This document shows positions 35,789 to 44,025 of a stretch of DNA of 64,000 bases, in pieces. A program made the position numbers and the translations under genes. The stretch covers positions 124,001 through 188,000 of the forward strand of contig JBBRAB010000003.1 of assembly GCA_038207155.1 (NCBI GenBank), given 5' to 3'. Source of the stretch: FEN-1139 sp038207155 (GTDB lineage Bacteria; Myxococcota_A; Polyangia; Polyangiales; Polyangiaceae). The notes below the pieces were generated by a model. It ran no database searches. It had not been told where the DNA came from and worked only from the letters and a program-made list of their open reading frames with translations. Numbering within the stretch: position 1 is the stretch's first letter; each line of letters opens with the position of its first letter.

Positions 35789-37297
35789 TCATGGCTCCAG
35801 GGCCCCTAGCGTGCATTTGTTCGGATCGCGCGGTTTGCCGCGCTGATCGGTACTTGAACAGTTGGTGCCGGCGCCAATCGCCGGGCTCTTGGCGTCGAGG
35901 GCGAGCGTTTGGGTCGATCCGCCACCATCCGACAGCGCCGCGGCAAGCAGCGGATTGGCGTGGCTCACGCCGGGTCCGCAGGCGTCTTTGTCGTCGGCCG
36001 GGTAGGCCAGGTTGTGCGAGCCTTGCAGCGCGTTGCGGCAATGTCGATTGGGGCTCGCCTTGGCGCCGTTCTGGTAAAATAGACTGTTGTTTGCTGTGAG
36101 CGTGTCAGCATTGCCAAATAGGGTGTCGCTGCCTGCGTCAGCGAGATTGCTGGCGAGCGTGCAGTTGTTGAGCGTCACCGACTGGTCCCCGTAGGACACC
36201 GCGCCGCCCCAGAGTGTGGCGTGATTGGCGTAGAACGTCACGTTCTCGAACACCGCCGGACCCCGCCCCATCCAGACCGCAGCTCCCTGACCCGCCGTGC
36301 GATTATCGGCGAACAGTGAATTGCTGACGAAGGCCTCGGCGTCGATGCGCATGGCTCCACCGAGCCCGGGGTCCTTTGACGTCACGCTGTTGCCGCGAAA
36401 CTCGCAGCGATTCACGCTGAGCTGATCGATCCCGTACGTATAGAGGAACCCGGCTCCGGCCGATTTAGTGGCCTGATTGTCGACGAACTGACTGCCACAC
36501 AGGCTGATGAGGCCCCCAAAGGAGCCATGCTCGGCCTTGGGTGGAACGTACGCGCCGTCGGTGAAAACCGCGCCGCCGGAGTCGCCGTCAGCGAGGTTCT
36601 TCTCGAAGTGGCAATTGACGATCGTGAGCTCGCTCAGCAGTGAGTAGACCGCTCCCCCGAGCGGCGCGGTATTGGACGAGAACGTGCTGTTGACGAGCGT
36701 CATCCAGCCCGACGAGGAGGTCGCGATTGCGCCGCCTCCAAAGCCCGCCTCGCCATCGGCGACGTTCTTGTTGAAGTGGCAGTCACTGATGTACAGCTTG
36801 CCCTGCCAGCCCCGATGTATCGCGCCGCCCGAGCCGTCGGCATCCGGCTTTCCGGCGAGTTGCTTGCTGTGTCCGTTCTGGAACGTGAGGCCCTTGAGGA
36901 GCACCGACGACTGACTCGCGGTTTGCAGAATGCGACTCTTGCCTGCGCCGTCGAGTGTCACCTTACCTCCTCCGTCAAGTGACGTGGCGTCAGGGACGAG
37001 TAGGGGTTCAGTGACGCTCAGCGTGAGCGCCTCAGTGCCGCAGCTAAAGCTAACATTTCCGCCTGATTCGAGTGCGTTGCGCAGGGCTGAGACCGTGCAG
37101 CTCGCCTTGGTACCATCGCCGACCACATGACTCTTGGCTCCCGCCAGGATGGGAGCGGGCGGCACCTTGCAGCTCGACGCATCCAGCGTTGGCGCAGGAT
37201 GCGATTGCGGCGCGGGCTCACTCTCAGCGCTGCTGCAGCCGAGCGCGAACGCGAGTGGCAACATGCATCCTGGTCCGAAAAAGCGCGTGGGAGTCAT
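35789..37297 (-). CDS. Lipoprotein with right-handed beta-helix and choice-of-anchor-type end
   Basis: 502 residues from the ATG at 37297; earlier in-frame starts up to 37381 are possible. The signal is GCMLPLAFALGC with lipobox ALGC. Then a Pro/Ala linker and a long beta-helix with more than ten coils: LLKGLTFQNGHSKQL, LYISDCHFNKNVADGE, MTLVNSTFSSNTAPLGGAVY, LTIVNCHFEKNLADGDSGGA, AVFENVTFYANHATLWGGA and VTLNNCTLASNLADAG. The end SPAIGAGTNCSSTDQRGKPR, then DPNKCTLGALEP, is the signature often seen at the end of polymorphic outer-membrane/choice-of-anchor Q proteins. It should be exposed on the outer membrane; an adhesin, structural or lyase role are all open. Repeated NVADG/NLADG turns suggest internal duplication. 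Confidence 0.85.
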   Translation of the reverse strand: MTPTRFFGPGCMLPLAFALGCSSAESEPAPQSHPAPTLDASSCKVPPAPILAGAKSHVVGDGTKASCTVSALRNALESGGNVSFSCGTEALTLSVTEPLLVPDATSLDGGGKVTLDGAGKSRILQTASQSSVLLKGLTFQNGHSKQLAGKPDADGSGGAIHRGWQGKLYISDCHFNKNVADGEAGFGGGAIATSSSGWMTLVNSTFSSNTAPLGGAVYSLLSELTIVNCHFEKNLADGDSGGAVFTDGAYVPPKAEHGSFGGLISLCGSQFVDNQATKSAGAGFLYTYGIDQLSVNRCEFRGNSVTSKDPGLGGAMRIDAEAFVSNSLFADNRTAGQGAAVWMGRGPAVFENVTFYANHATLWGGAVSYGDQSVTLNNCTLASNLADAGSDTLFGNADTLTANNSLFYQNGAKASPNRHCRNALQGSHNLAYPADDKDACGPGVSHANPLLAAALSDGGGSTQTLALDAKSPAIGAGTNCSSTDQRGKPRDPNKCTLGALEP

Positions 37298-37728
37298 TGT
37301 GACTAGGGTCGCCCTGAGCCCTCGCCGTCGCAAGCTCAATGTCAGCCTCGCTGCGTCGCTGATGGTTGGTGCGGCGTGCAACCGCGCTCACCGGTCGCGC
37401 TGGGTCAACGCGCGCAGCATCGAGTCGGCGCTGCTGTAGGCAAACGGCGCCGGACCGCCCGCATTGCCGTACTGAGCAGCGAGATTGAGCAGCGTGAACG
37501 CCGGAAAAGTCCTCGCGGGTGCCGGAAATGCTCATCGCAGGCGGCAAATTTGGGCAAAAGTCCGAGCTTGCGGCGGGCGCCAGTCTCACCCCGCTCGCAC
37601 GGCGGGACCGAGACCAGTTGTAGTCACGCCGTTCAAATCCAAAGATGCTGGATCGATTCAAACGCACGCGGCTCTTGCTCAAAGTTCAGCTAACCTTCCG
37701 GGAGGTTCTCGTTTTTAGGTGTTCTTTC
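37298..37728. other. Divergent regulatory region before the GH8 gene
   Basis: About 430 bases between the beta-helix lipoprotein and the GH8 gene, which are divergent. No gene is supported. Just before the GH8 start a small hairpin (AACCT 37692-37696 with AGGTT 37703-37707) is followed by ctcgttttt, which looks like a weak terminator in the leader. Confidence 0.45.
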
Positions 37729-39293
37729 ATGAGGTGTCGCGTGAATCGTTCTTGTCGCATGAGTCGTTCCTTGGGTGGTCTGTCGCTCTTGGGTTTGGTG
37801 TTCTCCATTGCTGCGGGCTGCGCCAGCGGGACTACCGAAGCGCCTGCGCCCGGGGGCCAGGTCCGGCTGTCTGCGCGGTAGGCCAGTGGCAATGCCCTGC
37901 CGGCTGCGTGACGCTGGCCTCGGACTTCAACAACTGCGGCAACTGCGGCGTGATCTGCCAACCAGGGCTCCTTTGCAGCAATGCCGTTTGTGCTGCGACC
38001 TGCGCCCCAGGCCAGAGCGCTTGCGGTGCTTCTTGCACTGATTTGGCCGCGGATCCGAGCCACTGCGGCAACTGCAGCGTCGCATGCCAAGCCGGTCAGA
38101 GCTGCCAGGCGGGACTCTGCACTGGGCCGATCCAAGGCACCGGGGGTGTTCCTGGTACCGGCGGCACACCTGGCACGGGTGGTGTTCCCGGTACGGGCGG
38201 CACACCTGGCACGGGCGGCGTTCCCGGTACGGGCGGCGTTCCCGGTACGGGCGGCACACCTGGCACGGGCGGCACTCCCGGCACCACCTGTTCGGGAGCG
38301 GTCTTTTCGACCGTTGCCGCCGGCTTCAATGCGAAAGGTTACGCCGCTTGGAAGAACTGCTGGGTGAAGCCTGCGACGAAGAATCCGGGCGCGATCATGG
38401 TCATCAATAGCCTCGGCTGCGGTACGGGCGATTGGGTCGTTTCCGAGGGCATTGGCTATGGGATGCTGCTTTCCGTTGGGAACAACGACCGCGCCACCTT
38501 CGATGGGCTTTGGAAGACTTACCAGTCGTACTACGACGCCCAAGGGCTGATGAACTGGTCAATCAAACTCGACGACGCGCCGGGCAACAACGCCTCAAAT
38601 GCCGCAACGGATGCCGAGCTCGATGTTGCGATGGCCCTGCTCCAGGCCGATGCCCTGTGGACCGGGTACAAGGACGCCGCCTTGACCTTGATCGGCAAGA
38701 TCAAGCTGCATGAAACCGACGCGAATTGCAGTGGTCTCACCGTGCTGCGGCCTGGCGACAAGTTCGGCGGCTGTCGTGGCGATGGCACGCTCAACCCTTC
38801 GTACTTCGCGCCCGGATACTTCCGCGTGTTTGCCAAGGTGGACGCCGCCAACGCGGCCTACTGGACCAAACTGGCTGACGATTCCCTCACGCTGTTGCTG
38901 GCGCTTCAGGGCAAGATGGGAGGCCTGGTTCCGGAGTGGTCGGACGTCAATGGAAACACGAGAGGCGACTATGGCTACAATGCCTGTCGTACTCCGTGGC
39001 GGGTGGCAACGGACTACGCTTGGTTCTGCACCCCTGCCGCCAAGCAGTTCCTCGATACCATGGTTGCCTATGTTGACGGCAAGGGTGGCGTTCAAAGCGT
39101 ACCTTTTGCTGCCAACAGTGCTTTCCGAGGCGGGTTTGCCGTCGCCGCGATCTCTCAGGATCAGGCCAAGCTCGACGCCTACGTGAGCGGTTGGACTTCC
39201 TCTGCCACGCAGGACAACGCCTATTATCAGGGCTCGCTCAAGCTCGTCTACGCTCTGCTGGCAGGCAACCAGTTCCCGTCGACCGTGAAGTGA
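37729..39293 (+). CDS. GH8-family glycoside hydrolase, signal peptide and catalytic part in different frames
   Basis: Two overlapping frames must be joined. The first, from ATG 37729 (or 37759), encodes a lipoprotein signal (RSLGGLSLLGLVFSIAAGC, then ASGTTEAPAPGG) but stops at a TAG ending at 37881. The second frame, offset by minus one, takes over near 37850 and encodes a Cys-rich region (CPAGC, NNCGNCGVICQPG, HCGNCSVACQ), eight TGG(V/T)PG repeats, and a GH8 barrel of about 330 residues. The catalytic acid Glu is in VVSEGIGYGM (codon at 38445) and the conserved Asp in ATDAELDVAMALLQAD (codon at 38610), with PGYFRVF, WRVATDYAWF and the alpha/alpha-barrel helices. GH8 enzymes cut beta-1,4 glucan, chitosan or xylan. 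The shift may be a lost G in a run of five near 37851-37855, a real mutation or an assembly error. Confidence 0.88.
38139..38282 (+). repeat. 18-bp coding repeat, eight copies
   Basis: Eight units of 18 bases encode the hexapeptide TGG(V/T)PG in the linker of the GH8 protein. Nucleotide identity between units is high (cctggcacgggcggc is repeated), so the array may change length by slippage or recombination. Confidence 0.9.
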
Positions 39294-39302
39294 CGCAGCC
39301 GA

Positions 39303-39329
39303 GCTGATTCGGGGGCTCGCCCCGTCAGC
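39303..39329 (+). terminator. Terminator of the GH8 gene
   Basis: GCTGA-TT-CGGGG (39303-39314) pairs with CCCCG-TCAGC (39320-39329) around the loop GCTCG, with a two-base bulge. It begins ten bases after the stop codon. No T-run follows. Confidence 0.65.
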
Positions 39330-39468
39330 AGCGCCGGCCTGGTATCCTCGGATGCTTGGCCGGCGCTTTCGTTTGACGGCACGTCGGCGGCCATTGCTCC
39401 CGGGACGGGCGGGGCGTTATCTTGGAAGGCTGAGGATCCGTTCTTCAGGGGGGAGAAGTAGCCCGGAC

Positions 39469-42468
39469 ATGCATGATGGTGACGACGGCGAGCAAGACTG
39501 CCAAGCGCGCATAGGCACAGTCCTCTCTGGTAAGTGGACCCTGGTGGGGCTGCTCGGCGTGGGAGGCATGGCGGCGGTCTATTCTGGGCGCCATCGCAAC
39601 GGGGCCGTTGCGGCGATCAAGCTGCTGCACGCTGAGCTCTCGCGCCATCCGGAGATCCGTCAGCGTTTCCTCCGTGAGGCGTACATCGCCAATAAGGTGG
39701 AGCACCCAGGCTGCGTGAAGGTGCTCGACGACGACATCACCGAGCAGGGGGAGCTCTACCTGGTGATGGAGCTTCTGCGTGGCTCCTCGGTTGAGGGCCT
39801 TGCTGCGCGCAATGCGGGCAGGCTTCCCGTCGGGTTGACGCTTGGCATCATCGAGCAGCTCCTGAGCGTACTCGAGAAGGCTCACGAGGTTGGCATCGTC
39901 CACCGCGATCTGAAGCCGGACAATCTCTTTCTCACCGATGAGCGGCAACTCAAGGTGCTCGATTTTGGCATCGCGCGCTTGCGTGAAGGTGCCGACATCA
40001 AGCAGACGGCAACCGGCGTGTTGATGGGCACCCCGGCCTTCATGGCTCCCGAACAAGCCCTGGGTCGCACCGAATCGATCGGTCAATGCACAGACATTTG
40101 GGCGGTGGGCGGCATCCTGTTTACCCTGCTCACCGGTCGCGGCGTTCATCCCGGCACCTCGCCGAATGAGATGATGATCAACGCTGCCACGCGTCCGGCG
40201 CAATCCCTGGCGCGTGTGGTGCAAGCGCCAATCTCGCTCGTCAAGGTGGTGGACAGGGCGCTCGAATTTGAGGTGGCGCAACGCTTTGCTACTGCGGCGG
40301 ACATGCGAGCCGCGCTTCTGCAAGTGATGGAGGAGCTAGGCGTACCGCTGCTCACTCCTGTTAGTAAGGCGGAGGGCTCGGCAGGTCGCGTGGTGGTGGC
40401 GCCGGCGGTCTCGCCCGAGGGTTCTTTAGGTCGTGTTCCCGTGGCCGCGCCGGTTCGCGAACGCTCCTCGGCACAGGTGCCTGTGGCGGCGCCGGCTACC
40501 CAAGCGTTTTCGCCCGAGGGACCCTCGCGAGCTGGCCTGGCAACGGCCGTATTGGCGCCAAACGCAACCCTCAGCGCTGCCCAGCGACCCAGGGCGTCGG
40601 GCGCCGACTTCGACGTTGCCGCGGCGACACCCGAGGACAGCGCAGCGCTGCGCGAGCTCTTCACGGCGATGGAGCGTGCGCTCGTCACCAACACTCAGTA
40701 TGGCAAAGAGCATCCCGAGGTCGTGCGTCGGTTCGAGCGCCTCTTTAGCCTGGTGGCGTCGGGGCTCATGCGAACGGACATTGGTCTCGTTTGGAATGTC
40801 ACGCCCTACTCGTTTTCGCTTGGTTCTGAGTCCATTTGGGAGCCAAAGCCTCCGTTTGACCGCGTGCCGTACCAGCTCTTCTCGGACGGGATCCGCATGC
40901 TGGGACTCGTGCCTGGCCTGGGGCAAGACGAGTTCATCACGTTTCTCAAGCTCATCACGCTCGATCCCGCGACCGAGGTGGCTCCCGAAGACGATTTCGT
41001 GACCATGCTTTGGGACGCCGATTTCGAGCATGTGGTGCACCAAGCCATTGACTCGTTCGCCGAGGGCAACCAGGAACAGCGCGCGAATTTTGAGCGGGGT
41101 GTGGAGGACATCGTCGGGCTGGCGCAATTCGACACCTCACTGCAGCTCGAGGATTGCTGGCAGGAGCTTCGCAAACCGAAGGCGGAACCGTCACCGGTCG
41201 ATACCAAGGCCCGTCTGTTGCGATGCCTCAGCGGCGGTTACGGCGGCGACGCCGAGTCCTTCGCGAAGGCAGCCGCCATGGAGCTGGAAGGGCCGACTCC
41301 CTCGGATCTCGTGATGAAACGGGCGCTCGAGGTCGATGGCGCGATGTTGCGGGTGATCGCCACGCGGCTTGGTCCCGACGTCCTGCTGACGGGCGATCGT
41401 TTCTCTCGGGCGGCCGTCATGGCCTTCCGTGACGCGGAGCTCTCGGGAAACCCTGCTTCTGTGGCGGGGCCGCTGCGCGCTGCGATTGACGGCCTCTCGC
41501 TGGCCGCGCCCGAGATGGCCATTGCGATGATCGAGCAGATTGCCAAGGCTTTTGAGTCGTTCGGCAGTCTCAATGAGTTCGAGGGCTCGCGTGCCGCCTT
41601 GATCGGGGCGATGGTGTCCAAGCGCACGATCGAGCACCTTCTGGCTGGCGCGGAGCGGACCGACAAGAGCGGTGAGGCCACCCTGCGTGGTCTTACCACG
41701 GTGCTCCAGTACCTTGACGCGACTCACGTTCCTGGCGTTATTGCGGTCTTAACGCAGCTCACGCGGCCCGAGGTGCTCGCGCCGCTCATTGCGTATTTGG
41801 GGCGCCTCGCGCATGGGCATGAAGACGCGATTGCCGCGCAGTTTCTGACGGCCGACGAGGAGCTTGGAGTGCAGCTCGTCAGGGTTCTCGTCACCCTGGC
41901 AACCCCAGCTGCCCGCGCCTCGATCATGGTTGCTTGCAAGAGCCCCCATGCGGTGGTGCGCATTGAAGCCCTTGGGCAAATCGAGGGAGCCTCGAGTGAG
42001 CGCCTTCGCACCGAACTGCGCTCCCTGCTCGAGGACAAGACCGAGGACGTCCGGGTCGCCGCTCTCAAAGCCATGGTGCTGCATCAGATCCGCATCGCGG
42101 GTCCGTATTTGGTGTTGCGCATCAAATCCAGCGGATTTGACAAGCTCTCAAAGGCGGAGAAGCGCGAGGCGTTGGCCACCGTTTACGCTCTGGCTCCGCA
42201 ACGTGCCGAGGCGCTGGCGCTGGAGCTTGCGGCCGACTCCCAGCTGATGGGTGGTGATTCCCACGACGTGACTCGCGAGCTTGCGGCCGAAGTGCTCGGC
42301 AAGCACTCGCGCTCCCCCGACGCACTCAAAGCCCTGCGAGAGATTAGCGGTAAGAGGTGGGGCAACAGCGATCGCGTCCGTGCCACGGCCAGCGTCGCCG
42401 TCGAGCAAATTGAACCGCGCACCAAGACGGCGCCTGCTCCGACGCAGGCAGGCGGAAGGCGAGCATGA
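39469..42468 (+). CDS. Soluble Ser/Thr protein kinase with shared middle domain and HEAT-like repeats
   Basis: 999 residues from the ATG at 39469 (an in-frame extension upstream to 39352 is Arg-rich and unlikely). Kinase domain, residues about 15-295: glycine loop GLLGVGGMAAVYSG, Lys in VAAIKLLH, catalytic HRDLKPDN (145-152), DFGIAR (165-170), and the APE-type segment GTPAFMAPEQALG. A linker (305-360) repeats the pattern VPVAAPA and SPEG. Residues about 380-510 form a further domain (RALVTNTQYGKEHPEVVRRF, IGLVWNVTPYSFSLG, GLGQDEFITFLKLI). Residues about 620-980 look like HEAT-type helical repeats (VRIEALGQIEGAS, DVRVAALKAMVLHQI). No membrane segment is visible, unlike most PknB-type receptors, so it should be cytoplasmic. 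The stop overlaps the next gene (ATGA). Confidence 0.93.
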   Translation: MHDGDDGEQDCQARIGTVLSGKWTLVGLLGVGGMAAVYSGRHRNGAVAAIKLLHAELSRHPEIRQRFLREAYIANKVEHPGCVKVLDDDITEQGELYLVMELLRGSSVEGLAARNAGRLPVGLTLGIIEQLLSVLEKAHEVGIVHRDLKPDNLFLTDERQLKVLDFGIARLREGADIKQTATGVLMGTPAFMAPEQALGRTESIGQCTDIWAVGGILFTLLTGRGVHPGTSPNEMMINAATRPAQSLARVVQAPISLVKVVDRALEFEVAQRFATAADMRAALLQVMEELGVPLLTPVSKAEGSAGRVVVAPAVSPEGSLGRVPVAAPVRERSSAQVPVAAPATQAFSPEGPSRAGLATAVLAPNATLSAAQRPRASGADFDVAAATPEDSAALRELFTAMERALVTNTQYGKEHPEVVRRFERLFSLVASGLMRTDIGLVWNVTPYSFSLGSESIWEPKPPFDRVPYQLFSDGIRMLGLVPGLGQDEFITFLKLITLDPATEVAPEDDFVTMLWDADFEHVVHQAIDSFAEGNQEQRANFERGVEDIVGLAQFDTSLQLEDCWQELRKPKAEPSPVDTKARLLRCLSGGYGGDAESFAKAAAMELEGPTPSDLVMKRALEVDGAMLRVIATRLGPDVLLTGDRFSRAAVMAFRDAELSGNPASVAGPLRAAIDGLSLAAPEMAIAMIEQIAKAFESFGSLNEFEGSRAALIGAMVSKRTIEHLLAGAERTDKSGEATLRGLTTVLQYLDATHVPGVIAVLTQLTRPEVLAPLIAYLGRLAHGHEDAIAAQFLTADEELGVQLVRVLVTLATPAARASIMVACKSPHAVVRIEALGQIEGASSERLRTELRSLLEDKTEDVRVAALKAMVLHQIRIAGPYLVLRIKSSGFDKLSKAEKREALATVYALAPQRAEALALELAADSQLMGGDSHDVTRELAAEVLGKHSRSPDALKALREISGKRWGNSDRVRATASVAVEQIEPRTKTAPAPTQAGGRRA

Positions 42469-43949
42469 GTAGCCCGGATCTCGAACAACCAGACGAGCAA
42501 GAGCCTTCGCTGGGATTTTTGGCGGCTTGCTCCGCTCAGACCTCGGGCAATCCAATGCTCGAGTCGATCCGCGACCGCAGCGCTGAATGCGTGCTCGCGG
42601 TCTACCGACTCGTGAAAAACGCGCTCGTCCACGCCATCGACAACGAGGCCGTTCTCACAACCGCCGAGCAGAGCGCGCAGATCATCGACAGCTTCGCCGA
42701 CGAGGTGGGGGTCGGCGTGACCATCACCTTCTCGGGCGATACCATCTTCGTCTGCGGTCAGCTGTTGCGCGCATCACGCAAGATCTACGAGGCCTGTCTC
42801 GAGCTGGGTAAGCTATTTGCCCGGATTGACGTGTCCGAAGTGTCATTTGGGCGCCAACTGAGCAAGGACGAGCTCTTGCAATTTGCCCAAGCCGTGGCGA
42901 CCGCCGTGCGCGATCCCGAACGCCGCGCAGCCCTGCTCGAGGCCAAGATCAATCACGTCTCGGCGCGCCGGATTGAGCCCGTGCTTGAGCGGCGCGTCGA
43001 TGACTCCAGTCTAACCGTGCCGCAGCAAGTCCTGCGCTTTTACGCTGTGTCCCTGATGGTGATGCGCGAATTCTATGAGAATGTTGCGGGCGGCACCACG
43101 GTGTTGCCGCAACGAGTTAAGCGCATTTCCCAGCGGCTCGTGGCACTGGCCGAGTCCAACGATCCGACGATTCTCGGGCTATCTGCGATGGCGACCACCC
43201 ACCGCGACGACGCCGGGCGTGCGGTGCAAGGCGCCGTGCTGGCGGTTGTGCTCGGTCGACAAGTGACGCAGCACCGCGTGGATCTCGCGCGGCTCGCGAT
43301 GGCTGCACTGATGGCGGACATCGGCCGAGCGCGTGTGCTCGGTGCGGACAACCGGACGCGCTTGATGATCCACAGTGACGCGGCCGAGCGTCGGATCCCG
43401 GCGGCCACTGCGGGCGCCTGTCTGGCCTCGGGCGGCGTCAACCTGCCGGCGGCTCTGCGCACGGTGATGGTGACCGAGTCCGCTTGGCTCGAACGCGTCG
43501 ACCTCTTGGGTGCTCCTTTTGGCGGACTCACGCCGTTCCAACCATCCCAGATGCTCTTTGCCGTTCGGCGATTGCTCGAACGTCTAGCGCCGCGCGACGG
43601 CACCTCTCCCGTGTCCCCGACTGAAGCCCTGAGTCTGCTTGCCGAGGATGCCCGCGTCGATCGCAGCCTCGTTAAGCTGCTCGTGAGAGCACTCGGGATC
43701 ATTCCCGCTGGCACCGTGGTGGAGTTTGAAACCGGTGAGTGGGCGGTGGTGCTCGGACCCTCTCGCCACCCCCAAGCTTGGCACATGCCGTTCGTCTCGC
43801 TGGTCACTCATCCCGGGGGCGCAGCCATGGATCCCCCCAAGACGATCGATCTTGGAGCACCCAGCGATAGTCGCGTGCTGCCGCGCATCGTGCGAATCGT
43901 TGAGGCCGCGCACAACCGCTTCAACGTGACGCAGTCCTTTCTCGGCTAG
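42465..43949 (+). CDS. Protein with degenerate HD-GYP-like domain, coupled to the kinase
   Basis: 494 residues; its ATG overlaps the kinase TGA by four bases, which implies translational coupling and roughly matched amounts. Residues about 30-160 (YRLVKNALVHAIDNEAV, VGVTITFSGDTIFVCG, LSKDELLQFAQAV) resemble the domain in the middle of the kinase. Residues about 185-390 follow the helical layout of HD-GYP phosphodiesterases: LRFYAVSLMVMREFYENV, DAGRAVQGAVLAVVLGRQV, LARLAMAALMADIGRARVLG, IHSDAAERRIPAATAGACLA. The metal-binding HD pair is replaced (MADIG where LLHDIGK is expected) and no GYP motif is present, so catalysis is unlikely. The C-terminal 60 residues (GTVVEFETGEWAVVLGPS, PKTIDLGAP) match the small beta domain common in HD-GYP proteins. 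A kinase substrate or scaffold is my inference. Confidence 0.85.
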   Translation: MSSPDLEQPDEQEPSLGFLAACSAQTSGNPMLESIRDRSAECVLAVYRLVKNALVHAIDNEAVLTTAEQSAQIIDSFADEVGVGVTITFSGDTIFVCGQLLRASRKIYEACLELGKLFARIDVSEVSFGRQLSKDELLQFAQAVATAVRDPERRAALLEAKINHVSARRIEPVLERRVDDSSLTVPQQVLRFYAVSLMVMREFYENVAGGTTVLPQRVKRISQRLVALAESNDPTILGLSAMATTHRDDAGRAVQGAVLAVVLGRQVTQHRVDLARLAMAALMADIGRARVLGADNRTRLMIHSDAAERRIPAATAGACLASGGVNLPAALRTVMVTESAWLERVDLLGAPFGGLTPFQPSQMLFAVRRLLERLAPRDGTSPVSPTEALSLLAEDARVDRSLVKLLVRALGIIPAGTVVEFETGEWAVVLGPSRHPQAWHMPFVSLVTHPGGAAMDPPKTIDLGAPSDSRVLPRIVRIVEAAHNRFNVTQSFLG

Positions 43950-44025
43950 TACGACGGTAACGCGCTTTCCTACAAAGACAGCCAATAGTCGCGGAAAAAT
44001 CGAGGTCCACAGGTAGAGGTCACGG

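Noticed and set aside
37686..38543. 285-codon minus-strand frame with Ala/Arg/Thr repeats
   Set aside because: It is antisense to the GH8 linker repeats and Cys-rich region.
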